Part shown: positions 9,008 to 16,463 of the stretch, one piece after another
Layout: each line of letters begins with the position of its first letter
Position numbering within the stretch: the stretch's first letter is position 1
Source: Actinomycetes bacterium
Lineage (GTDB): Bacteria; Actinomycetota; Thermoleophilia; BMS3ABIN01
Assembly: GCA_021791195.1 (NCBI GenBank)
Contig: JAJYXB010000015.1
Location: 25,001-62,000, forward strand
Reading direction: 5' to 3'
Length of the DNA: 37,000 nt
The notes under the pieces: model-generated
The model's database searches: none
Told to the model about the DNA's origin: nothing
The model's input: only the letters and a program-made list of their open reading frames with translations
Program-made: the position numbers and the translations under genes

Positions 9008-10255
9008 CTAGGTCGTGTACTCAGAGTTGATGGTCACGTACTCGTGCGTCAGGTCGGAGAAATACATCGTGTGACCGGCCGCACCCCGGTGCAGGTCCAG
9101 CTTCACGCAGATCTCCTCCTGCGCCATGATCGCCGCGAGCCTGCCTGCATCGATCGGACCGGCGGCCTCCGCGCCCGCCGCGGCCAGGCAAACCTCCTCA
9201 TAATATACATCAGCCGGCAGCGCCGGTTCGCCGGCGAGCGCCGCGCCCGCCGAGGCCATCAGCCGGCCCCAGTTGGGATCGCCGCCGTAAAAAGCGGTGC
9301 GTACCAGCGGCGAGTTGCTGATGGCGCGGGCAACCCGGGCCGCCTCCGCCGCGGTGGCGGCGCCGGCGATGTTCAGCTCGACGACCCTGGTCGCGCCCTC
9401 GCCATCCGCGACCATCTTCAGCGCCAGATCCTTGCAGACCGCCGCCAGCGCTGCCGCGAACACGCCGGCGTCGTCGCTGCCAGGCTCCAGGCTGATGCCG
9501 CTCGCGCCGTTGGCCAGCAGGAAGAGGCAGTCGTTGGTGCTCATGTCGCCGTCCACGCTGATGCTATTGAAAGAAGCCGCTGCCACGGCCGCCAGCATTT
9601 CCTTAAGCAGACCCCCCGGCGCCCCGGCGTCGGTGGTCACAAACGCGAGCATCGTGGCCATGCTGGGAGCGATCATCCCGGCGCCCTTGGCGCAGAAGCC
9701 GATGCGCACCTTTCCCAATGACAGTTCGAGCTCGATCGCTCCTTGCTTGTCGATGCTGTCGGTGGTCCGGATGGCCGCGGCGAAACTGTCGCCGCCGTCT
9801 GCCGCCAGCGAATCCGCCGCGGCAGCGATCCCCCGGGCCGCCAGCTGCATATCGAGCGGCACACCGATGACGCCGGTTGACGCCACCGCCATCTTCGCGG
9901 GTTCCAGCCCGCAGGCCCCGGCCGCCTGCCGCACCATGGCGCGGGCGTCCTCCAGGCCCGCCTCGCCGGTGCAGGCATTAGCCGAGCCACTGTTGGCTAC
10001 CACACCCTGGATCCGGCCCGGCTGGCTCTCCTGCCGGCAGACCAGGATCGGCGCCGCCGCAGCGGCGTTCGGTGTGTAGAGCGCCGCCGAAGTACAGGGA
10101 AGGTCCGAGACCAGCAGCCCCAGGTCGAGCTTGCCCGATTTTTTCAGGCCGGCGGCAAGTCCCGCGGCCCTGAATCCGGCGGGCGCGGTCACCGAACCGG
10201 CGACCTCGCGCGCGCCGCCCGGCCGCTCACCGAATCTTGATGAAAATAGTGTCAT
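9008..10255 (-). CDS. argJ: Bifunctional glutamate/ornithine N-acetyltransferase
   Basis: Transfers acetyl from N-acetylornithine to glutamate, and may also use acetyl-CoA, making the pathway cyclic. The product is 415 residues. The self-cleavage site AKGAGMIAPSMATMLAF is at residues 189-205; Thr201 is the expected nucleophile of the beta chain. Upstream motifs VTAPAGFRAAG (22-32) and VVANSGSANACTG (85-97) and the C-terminal YGGDPNWGRLMASAG are all family-specific. The C-terminal segment THEYVTINSEYTT matches the usual end. It is the first gene of the arg operon here: argC, which normally precedes it, is absent, and a promoter with ARG-box-like sites lies directly upstream. Confidence 0.96.
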   Translation of the reverse strand: MTLFSSRFGERPGGAREVAGSVTAPAGFRAAGLAAGLKKSGKLDLGLLVSDLPCTSAALYTPNAAAAAPILVCRQESQPGRIQGVVANSGSANACTGEAGLEDARAMVRQAAGACGLEPAKMAVASTGVIGVPLDMQLAARGIAAAADSLAADGGDSFAAAIRTTDSIDKQGAIELELSLGKVRIGFCAKGAGMIAPSMATMLAFVTTDAGAPGGLLKEMLAAVAAASFNSISVDGDMSTNDCLFLLANGASGISLEPGSDDAGVFAAALAAVCKDLALKMVADGEGATRVVELNIAGAATAAEAARVARAISNSPLVRTAFYGGDPNWGRLMASAGAALAGEPALPADVYYEEVCLAAAGAEAAGPIDAGRLAAIMAQEEICVKLDLHRGAAGHTMYFSDLTHEYVTINSEYTT

Positions 10256-10324
10256 GTCAGTTCTTCTTGTGAATGAAAGTCATTATGCGAATAAATCAAT
10301 AATTTCTTGTATTTTTTCTATATA

Positions 10325-10382
10325 TATTGAATATTTAACCGGATTTTAGAATATTTATACGGACGCTGTCAAATATTCTTTA
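10325..10382 (-). promoter_or_regulatory. arg operon promoter with overlapping ARG-box-like sites
   Basis: On the minus strand a -35 TTGACA (10372-10367) and a -10 TAAAAT (1048-type position 10348-10343) are separated by 18 bases, a good housekeeping promoter about 90 bases before the argJ start. Three AT-rich sites sharing AATATTT or its complement AAATATT lie on it, around 10328-10340, 10347-10360 and 10368-10382. The first (TTGAATATTTAA) is a near palindrome, 10 of 12 positions. Placement over the promoter fits repression by the ArgR encoded in the same operon; the operator assignment is inference. Confidence 0.6.
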
Positions 10383-10460
10383 GGATGGAGAGGAATACCA
10401 ATGGCTGAAAGCCTGGCATGATAATTCGCGAATGACCCGGGCAAGCCGAAACCAGCGCGT

Positions 10461-12887
10461 TTATGCGCGCAGGCTGGCGCCGAGCTTTTCCGCCAGCGCG
10501 GTCACGATCGAGGCGCGCGCGGCGGCGACATCCTCGTCGGTCAGCGTCCGCTCGGGCGAGCGGAACTCCAGGCTGAGAGCGACGCTCTTCTTGCCGGCGC
10601 CGATCTGCTCGCCGGTGAAGATGTCAAACACCCGGACACTCTTAAGCAGCGGCGCGCCCGCGTCACTGATCACGCCGATGATCTCGTCCGCGGGCCGGTC
10701 GACCTCGACGACGACGGCGAGGTCCTGGAAGGAGGCCGGATAAGTGATCAGGTCCTCGAAGACGATGATGCCGGCGCCGCTGGCCAGCAGTTCCTGCTCG
10801 AGGATCTCGAACGCGACCACCGGCGTATCGATGTCGAACGCCTCCAGTACCAGCGGATGCACTTCGCCGACATATCCCGCCTGGCGACCACCGGCGACGA
10901 TCGCGGCTGACTTTCCCGGATGGAGGAAGGGCTCGCTGGCCCGCTCGACGGTGAAATCGCCGGCGATGGAGGCAAAAATCGCCTCCACCATCCCCTTGCC
11001 GGTGAAGAATCCGGCGGTGCCGCCGCCGGTCATCCACGAGTGTCCCTGGAGCGAACCGCTCAGGCAGCCGGCGATCAACCGCCGCTCGTCACAGAGATCC
11101 TCCCCGGCGGCCGGACGGTAGATCCGGCCCAGCTCGAAGATGTTGACATCCTGGTTTTGCAGCGACAGGTTGGCCGCCAGCGTTGTCAGCAAGCTGGGCA
11201 GCATCATGGTCCGCATCACCGACTGCTCCACCGAAAGCGGATTGGCCAACGCCACCACCTCGCGGCGGCCGTCATCCGCATCCAGCCGCAGCCGGTCGCC
11301 AAAATCCGGCGCGATGAAACTATAACTGATCACTTCGGTCAGCCCCCGCTCGACCAGGGCCCGCGCCACGCTGCGCCGGGCCTGCTGTTCCGGCGAGAGC
11401 CCACCGAGCACGCGCATGTCACTGGGCAGCGTCGGCGGGATCAGCCCCAGCCCGAACACGCGGGCAATCTCCTCGATCACGTCGACTTCGCGCTCGACGT
11501 CGGCGCGATAACTGGGGATGGTGACCAGCAGCTCGCCTTCCTTCTCCCGGACACCGAAACCAAGGCGGGTGAGGATGGACTTGATCTCCTCGTCCGGCAC
11601 CCTGATCCCCAGCAGCGCTTCGACCCGTCCGGGCCTTAGCCGCACCGCGGCCGGCATGAACGGCCGCGCCTGGATATCGATCTCCCCCGGGACAAGCCGT
11701 CCGCCGGTTATCTCCACCATCAGCCGCGCGGCCATCGCCAGCGCTTTCGGCGCCAGTTCCTGATCCAGACCCTTCTCGAACCTGGTGCTCGATTCGCTGC
11801 GCAGCCCCAGTGCCATGGATGTCTCCATCACACTGCGACCGTTGAAGTTGGCGGCCTCCAGCAGGATGTCGGTCGTGGCGGCGGAGACCTCGCTGGCCTC
11901 ACCGCCCATGATGCCGGCGATGGCGACCGGCCCCTCCGCGTCGGCGATGACGAGCATATCCGGCGTCAGCCGGCGCTCGCTGCCGTCGATCGTGATGATC
12001 TTCTCCCCCCTGGCGGCGCGCCTGACGGCCAGCTGCCGGCCGGCGATCCTGGCCAGGTCAAAGGCATGCATCGGCTGGCCCAGAGTCCACATCACATAAT
12101 TGGTGATGTCAACCACATTGTTCACCGGCCGCATGCCGGCGGCGGTGATGCGCGCCTTCAGCCAGGCGGGCGATTCAGCGACGCTGACCCCCGCGATCAG
12201 CCGGGCGCCGTAACGCGGACACAGCCGCTCGTCAGCGACGCTCACACTCACCAGTTCCCCGATGGTATCGTCACCGCGGGGCGCGGCGTCCGCCACCGGC
12301 TCGGGCGCAAGCGGCGCACCGGTCACGGCCGCGACTTCGCGCGCGACACCGTACATCGACAGGCAATCCGGGCGGTTAGGCGTGATCTCGAGCTCCAGCA
12401 CATCATCGCTCAGCGGCAAGTGATCGACCAGCCGCGCGCCCACGGGCGCATCCTCCGGCAGGATCATGATCCCGGCAGATTCGCCGGACAGCCCGAGCTC
12501 CGCTTCGGAGCACATCATCCCGTGCGATTCCACGCCGCGGATCTTCGCGGCTCTGAGCGGTTCCGGACGGCCGGGCAGCATGCCGCCCGGCAGGCAGACG
12601 GCCGCCTTGTCGCCGGCCTGGAAATTCTTCGCGCCGCAGACGATCTGCTCGCTGCGGCCGCCGCCCAGGTCCACTTCGCACAGGCTCAGCCTGTCGGCGT
12701 CCGGATGTGGAGCGCGCGATTTCACCTGACCGATGACGAAACGGTCGAGGTTGCCGCCGTCAGCAGGCAGGCCGGCGTGGCTGATCCGCTCGACCTCGGT
12801 GCCGGTCAGCGCCAGCCGCTCGGCCAGCTTCTCAGCGCTCAGGCCGGTGTCGACAAATTCTTTCAGCCAGGATACGGGAACTTTCAT
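10461..12887 (-). CDS. pheT: Phenylalanyl-tRNA synthetase beta chain
   Basis: Large subunit of the alpha2-beta2 PheRS. The product is 808 residues, the usual length. Domains in order: N-terminal MKVPVSWLKEFVDTGLSAE, the EMAP/OB-type tRNA-binding domain (about 40-155, with GVESHGMMCSEAELGLS), the B3/4 editing domain (RPVNNVVDITNYVMWTLGQPMHAFD near 250), B5 (about 405-475), the catalytic-like core, and the C-terminal ferredoxin-fold anticodon-binding domain starting near DLITYPASFQDLAVVVEVD. The ATG at 12887 follows pheS by 27 bases. The last gene of the infC-to-pheT transcription unit; 205 bp separate it from argJ. Confidence 0.97.
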   Translation of the reverse strand: MKVPVSWLKEFVDTGLSAEKLAERLALTGTEVERISHAGLPADGGNLDRFVIGQVKSRAPHPDADRLSLCEVDLGGGRSEQIVCGAKNFQAGDKAAVCLPGGMLPGRPEPLRAAKIRGVESHGMMCSEAELGLSGESAGIMILPEDAPVGARLVDHLPLSDDVLELEITPNRPDCLSMYGVAREVAAVTGAPLAPEPVADAAPRGDDTIGELVSVSVADERLCPRYGARLIAGVSVAESPAWLKARITAAGMRPVNNVVDITNYVMWTLGQPMHAFDLARIAGRQLAVRRAARGEKIITIDGSERRLTPDMLVIADAEGPVAIAGIMGGEASEVSAATTDILLEAANFNGRSVMETSMALGLRSESSTRFEKGLDQELAPKALAMAARLMVEITGGRLVPGEIDIQARPFMPAAVRLRPGRVEALLGIRVPDEEIKSILTRLGFGVREKEGELLVTIPSYRADVEREVDVIEEIARVFGLGLIPPTLPSDMRVLGGLSPEQQARRSVARALVERGLTEVISYSFIAPDFGDRLRLDADDGRREVVALANPLSVEQSVMRTMMLPSLLTTLAANLSLQNQDVNIFELGRIYRPAAGEDLCDERRLIAGCLSGSLQGHSWMTGGGTAGFFTGKGMVEAIFASIAGDFTVERASEPFLHPGKSAAIVAGGRQAGYVGEVHPLVLEAFDIDTPVVAFEILEQELLASGAGIIVFEDLITYPASFQDLAVVVEVDRPADEIIGVISDAGAPLLKSVRVFDIFTGEQIGAGKKSVALSLEFRSPERTLTDEDVAAARASIVTALAEKLGASLRA

Positions 12888-12914
12888 CTCTCGGTTTCCT
12901 CAGTGACCGCCCGG

Positions 12915-13967
12915 TCAAAACTGGTTGATAAATCTCATGTCGTTGTCATAGAACATCCGCAGATCTGTGATACCGTGCTTGAGCATGGCGATGCGCTCCA
13001 CGCCCATGCCGAAGGCAAACCCGGTGACCTCGTCGGGTTCGTAGTCGACAAAGCCGAAGACATTGGGATCGACCATGCCGGCCCCCAGGATCTCCAGCCA
13101 GCCGCTGTGCTTGCACGAGCGGCAGCCGGCGCCGCCGCAGATCATGCAGGAGACGTCCACCTCGACGCTGGGCTCGGTGAAGGGGAAATAGTGCGGCCGC
13201 AGGCGGATCTCCCGCCCAGCGCCGAACATGTGCTTGGCGAAAGCCTCAAGTGTCCCCTTCAGATCGGCCATGGTGATGTGCTCGTCCACCGCCAGCCCCT
13301 CCACCTGGTGGAACATCGGCGTGTGCGTGGCGTCGGAGTCGCGGCGGTAGACACGGCCGGGGATGATGACATAGACCGGCGGATCTTCTTTCTCCATCAC
13401 CCGGATCTGCACCGGGGAAGTATGCGTGCGCAGCAGGACATCCGGTTTGTCCTGGATGAAGAAGGTGTCGTGCAGGGAACGCGCCGGATGCCCCTCGGGC
13501 GTGTTCAGCGCGGTGAAGTTATAATAGCTGGTCTCGACCTCGGGACCTTCGGCGATGCGGTAGCCAAGGCCGGCGAAAAAATCCTCGATCTCCCACTGCG
13601 TCTGCGTGATCAGGTGCAGGTGACCGCGGGGGAAGGGTTCGCCGGGAAGCGTGATGTCGGCCTGCTCGGCGGCCAGGCGCCGGGTCAGCTCCCCCGCTTC
13701 CAGCTCGTGCTTGCGGGCCGCCAGCGCCTGCTCCAGCGCCGTCCGCGCCCGGTTGCCGTATTTGCCGACGACTGGCCGTTCCTCCGCCGGCAGTTCGGGG
13801 ATGCTTCTCAGCAGCTGTGAGAGGCCGCTCTTGCGCCCCAGGTGCCGGACGCGCGCCTCTTCCAGCTCCGCGCTGGTCGCGGCCTGCCCGATCTCCGCCA
13901 CAGCCTGCTCGTAGAGCGCGGCCAGGCCCGCGTGCGCCTTAAGCTGTTCTTTCAGGTCGTCGTTCAT
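12915..13967 (-). CDS. pheS: Phenylalanyl-tRNA synthetase alpha chain
   Basis: Catalytic subunit of PheRS, class II. The product is 350 residues from the ATG at 13967 (MNDDLKEQLKAHAG). An in-frame GTG at 13988 would add 7 residues and overlap the previous gene; neither start has a strong SD. The N-terminal coiled coil (about 1-85) is followed by the catalytic domain: GHLHLITQTQWEIEDFFAGLGY (near 110), FNFTALNTPEGHPARS-type motif 1 (YYNFTALNTPEGHPARSLHD), the motif 2 region RTHTSPVQIR and VYRRDSDATHTPMFHQVEGL, and motif 3 GFAFGMGVERIAMLKHGI. A CxxCxxxxCxxC-like cluster (CMICGGAGCRSCKHSG) lies near 275; it is found in some PheRS alpha chains and may bind zinc. Confidence 0.96.
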   Translation of the reverse strand: MNDDLKEQLKAHAGLAALYEQAVAEIGQAATSAELEEARVRHLGRKSGLSQLLRSIPELPAEERPVVGKYGNRARTALEQALAARKHELEAGELTRRLAAEQADITLPGEPFPRGHLHLITQTQWEIEDFFAGLGYRIAEGPEVETSYYNFTALNTPEGHPARSLHDTFFIQDKPDVLLRTHTSPVQIRVMEKEDPPVYVIIPGRVYRRDSDATHTPMFHQVEGLAVDEHITMADLKGTLEAFAKHMFGAGREIRLRPHYFPFTEPSVEVDVSCMICGGAGCRSCKHSGWLEILGAGMVDPNVFGFVDYEPDEVTGFAFGMGVERIAMLKHGITDLRMFYDNDMRFINQF

Positions 13968-13981
13968 AAATCGATGAAACT

Positions 13982-14857
13982 CTAACACTTTCGCTGCCTG
14001 AGCGCCTCATAAAGCAGGATCGAACCTGACTGCGCCACGTTGACCGATTCGGCCGCCGAGACTTGCGGGATGTGCACGATCTCCTGTGCCGCGGCTTTCA
14101 GCCGTCCGGATAAACCGCCGCGTTCGGCGCCCAGCGCCAGCACGAAGCCGCCGCTCAAGTCGGCCTCCCAGGGCGCCATGCCCCGGTGCGCGTCGGCGGC
14201 CACGATTTTCAGGCCCAGGCCCACGGCCCAGGCGACAAGCTCGCCGGCGGCCACGTTCAGATATACCGGTATGTTGAACACCGACCCCATCGTGGCGCGC
14301 AGGGCTTTGGGACTATAGGGATCGGCGGTCTCCGGATCCAGGATCACGCCGCCGGCGCCGAGCGCGGCTGCCGAGCGGATCGCAGTCCCGACGTTGCCGG
14401 GGTCGCCCGCGCCGGCCAGAAAGACCAGCGGGCCGGCCGCGGTTTCCTCTCCCGCCGCACCGCCCGTACCCGCGGCAGCCGGCGGCGCGTCCGGCAGGCG
14501 CGGCTCCTGGAGCGCGAACACGGATATCACGCGCGAGCCGCTGCCCAGCTCCGAGAGCTTCGCCATCACCGGCTGGCTGACGGCGTAAAATTCAGGTGCC
14601 TCGGCCCGCGGCTGCCTGCCCCGCCGGGACTCGCCGCCAGTCGCCAGCGCCTCAGCCAGCGCCTTGCCGGCAGGCTCCTCATGCCCCTCCAGCACAAAGA
14701 CCTGCCGGGGCATGATCAAGCGCCTGAGCGCCGCATCCAGCAGGTCTTCACCTTCCGCCAGGAAAAGCCGGACGGCATAGCGGTTGCGTTTCCGCTTCAG
14801 CCGGGCCGCTTCCTTGACGGCGGTATTACTGTGACTGGTGATCCGTTTTGGTTTCAC
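13982..14857 (-). CDS. SpoU/TrmH-family RNA 2'-O-methyltransferase (TsnR/RlmB-like)
   Basis: SAM-dependent ribose methyltransferase of the SPOUT class, probably acting on 23S rRNA. The product is 291 residues. The N-terminal substrate-binding domain shows RNRYAVRLFLAEGEDLLDAAL (about 20-40). The SPOUT knot has LAGAGDPGNVGTAIRSAAALGAGGVIL (about 160-186, motif 1), LALGAERGGLS (motif 2) and IPQVSAAESVNVAQSGSILLYEAL (motif 3). A GTG at 14857 is taken as start because the frame upstream only overlaps rplT as shadow. Position after rplT and before pheS is that of tsnR in Mycobacterium, though the exact target nucleotide cannot be assigned. Confidence 0.9.
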   Translation of the reverse strand: MKPKRITSHSNTAVKEAARLKRKRNRYAVRLFLAEGEDLLDAALRRLIMPRQVFVLEGHEEPAGKALAEALATGGESRRGRQPRAEAPEFYAVSQPVMAKLSELGSGSRVISVFALQEPRLPDAPPAAAGTGGAAGEETAAGPLVFLAGAGDPGNVGTAIRSAAALGAGGVILDPETADPYSPKALRATMGSVFNIPVYLNVAAGELVAWAVGLGLKIVAADAHRGMAPWEADLSGGFVLALGAERGGLSGRLKAAAQEIVHIPQVSAAESVNVAQSGSILLYEALRQRKC

Positions 14858-14892
14858 CCCGTTAGCTTGGAGCTGGCCGGTAACTGCCGGCC

Positions 14893-15252
14893 TCAGGCCG
14901 ACAGGGCCGACCTGGCCTGCTCGGCCAGGCTGGAGAACATCTCCGGGTCGCTGACCGCCAGATCCGCCAGCGTGCGGCGGTTCAGGTCGATCTGCGCCTG
15001 TTTGAGCCCGTGCATGAACTGGTTGTAGGACATGCCGTTCTGGCGGGCGCCGGCATTGATCCTGGTGATCCACAGGCGGCGGAAATCGCGCTTGCGCACG
15101 CGCCGGTCGCGAAAGGCATACATCAGCGAGCGGCTGACCTGCTCCTTGGCGCGCTTATAGCTGGAATTCTTGGTACCCCGGTACCCGCTGGCCTGATCCA
15201 GTACCTTGCGCCGTTTCTTACGGGCGTGAACGCTTCTCTTTACTCTTGGCAT
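14893..15252 (-). CDS. rplT: 50S ribosomal protein L20
   Basis: The product is 119 residues, full length and canonical from MPRVKRSVHARKKRRKVL through the signature RDRRVRKRDFRRLWITRINAG (about 49-69) to the Ala-rich end. L20 is an early 23S rRNA assembly protein and in several bacteria also represses its own operon by binding the infC or rpmI leader RNA. The start ATG at 15252 has GAGGAG upstream. It is 15 bases after rpmI. Confidence 0.98.
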   Translation of the reverse strand: MPRVKRSVHARKKRRKVLDQASGYRGTKNSSYKRAKEQVSRSLMYAFRDRRVRKRDFRRLWITRINAGARQNGMSYNQFMHGLKQAQIDLNRRTLADLAVSDPEMFSSLAEQARSALSA

Positions 15253-15267
15253 GGCTGATCGACTCCT

Positions 15268-15465
15268 CTACCTCTTGCCCAGCATCCGCTTTGCCCCTCT
15301 GACATCGCCGGGACTCATCTCCACACTTTTACGAAAGCTGCGCTTCCGCTTCGGGCTTTTCTTTTCCAGAATATGGCTCTTGTAACCACGGCGGCGCACC
15401 AGTTTACCTCCGGAAGTGAACCGGAAACGCTTGGCGGCGCCGCGATGAGTCTTCATCTTGGGCAT
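15268..15465 (-). CDS. rpmI: 50S ribosomal protein L35
   Basis: The product is 65 residues, basic throughout. [17 protein letters not shown] at the start and [27 protein letters not shown] in the middle are the family signature. The start ATG at 15465 has AAGGAAGG close upstream. It lies 50 bases after infC and 15 before rplT in the conserved infC-rpmI-rplT operon. Confidence 0.98.
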   Translation of the reverse strand: MPKMKTHRGAAKRFRFTSGGKLVRRRGYKSHILEKKSPKRKRSFRKSVEMSPGDVRGAKRMLGKR

Positions 15466-15515
15466 AGGCCTTCCTTTCGACTAAGACTTTACTTATCGCA
15501 GACTTATGGTATTAA

Positions 15516-16052
15516 TTATTTTACAGGTGCCAACACCATGACCATGTTCCTGCCGTCGAGATTGGGCTGCGATTCAATCACGCCCAGCTCGGCCACATCC
15601 TCGGCGAGGCGCCTAAGGAGCTCCTCCCCCTTGCTGGGATGGACCACCTCGCGCCCCCGGAACATGATCGTTACCTTGACCTTGTCCTTGTTGTTCAGAA
15701 ACCGCACCACGTGCCCCTTCTTGGTTTCGTAATCGTGCACACCGATTTTGGGACGCAGCTTGATTTCCTTCACGACTATGGTGGACTGGTGCTTCCGCGC
15801 CTGCTTGGCCTTCTGCTCCAGCTCGTACTTGTACTTGCCATAGTCGAGCACCCGGCAGACAGGAGGGTCGGCTTCAGGTGCGACCTCAACCAGGTCAAGG
15901 TTCCTTGATGCGGCAAAATCGAGTGCATCCTGACGGCTCTTGATCCCGATCTGCTCTCCGTCCGGCCCGATCAGCCGCACCTTGTCAACCCTGATGGCTT
16001 CATTTATCCGGGTCAGATCCCTGACCCGGGCTTTATAATGTGCGACCGGCAA
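15516..16052 (-). CDS. infC: Translation initiation factor IF-3
   Basis: Binds the 30S subunit and proofreads the start codon. The product is 178 residues. The N domain has [20 protein letters not shown] (about 15-34) and [13 protein letters not shown] (near 65-77). The C domain has [23 protein letters not shown] and [20 protein letters not shown]. The start is a TTG at 16052, directly after a very strong SD (GGGAGAGGAGG); no ATG or GTG is in frame nearby. A rare start codon is a known feature of infC and lets IF-3 limit its own translation. It is the first gene of the operon, behind a 285-base leader. Confidence 0.96.
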   Translation of the reverse strand: MPVAHYKARVRDLTRINEAIRVDKVRLIGPDGEQIGIKSRQDALDFAASRNLDLVEVAPEADPPVCRVLDYGKYKYELEQKAKQARKHQSTIVVKEIKLRPKIGVHDYETKKGHVVRFLNNKDKVKVTIMFRGREVVHPSKGEELLRRLAEDVAELGVIESQPNLDGRNMVMVLAPVK

Positions 16053-16342
16053 ACACCTCCTCTCCCATAAGTATTTGGCGGCGCAATGCCGCCCTTTTGA
16101 TCCACGGCGTAATGCCGACCGTTGATGCCATTCTCGGACGCTTGCGCGGCTTCACTGAATCCGCGCACAAAAAAAGGGTACCCAAAAGCACCCTCGCGTA
16201 ATCTGCCCCCAGCGCACGGGCTTTCGCGCCCAGCCTGACGAGCGTATGGCGTAACCTGCAGGCTCTCATTCAGGGCGCGGCCCCGGGCCGCGCCGTTGCC
16301 GGCAGGTGAGAAGCGGGTGCTTCTGCTTTATTCACGGGTGAA
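16053..16342 (-). ncRNA. Structured infC-rpmI-rplT leader RNA
   Basis: About 285 untranslated bases lie between the promoter at 16343-16371 and infC. Read on the minus strand the leader holds a hairpin AGAAGC/GCTTCT with a 4-base loop (16324-16309), a perfect 9-bp GC stem with a 3-base loop (16294-16274), and a terminator-like hairpin (16194-16169). It ends with the strong infC SD. Layout resembles the attenuated leaders of infC operons in other bacteria, some of which are controlled by L20. No sequence-level identity to a known L20 leader can be claimed from reading alone. Confidence 0.5.
16169..16194 (-). terminator. Terminator-like hairpin inside the infC leader (possible attenuator)
   Basis: On the minus strand AGGGT pairs with ACCCT, with G-U and C-G pairs extending inward, followed directly by seven T residues. 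It lies about 145 bases after the predicted transcription start and 117 bases before infC, with no gene ahead of it to terminate. That makes an attenuator more likely than an ordinary terminator. The stem is short and partly G-U, so strength is uncertain. Confidence 0.5.
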
Positions 16343-16371
16343 AGTATAGCGGAGTTAAGTACTGGCCGCAA
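16343..16371 (-). promoter_or_regulatory. Promoter of the infC-rpmI-rplT-pheST unit
   Basis: The minus strand reads TTGCGG (16371-16366), 17 bases, then TATACT (16348-16343), a good match to the housekeeping consensus with ideal spacing. No other convincing promoter separates the genes down to pheT. Confidence 0.65.
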
Positions 16372-16463
16372 ATGTCGCCTTTCCCGCCCCCCTGTCCGCC
16401 CTGGCATCCGGCCCCGGTCTTCGTCAACGACCAGCCCGGCCGGACGCGCTGCTCCGGGAAGCT

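Noticed and set aside
12066-13820. Plus-strand open frame of 584 codons opposite pheT and pheS
   Set aside because: Same reason: high-GC shadow across two known genes and their junction.
16033-16269. Minus-strand 78-codon frame in the infC leader
   Set aside because: It overlaps the infC start and the leader hairpins and has no SD of its own; treated as non-coding leader.
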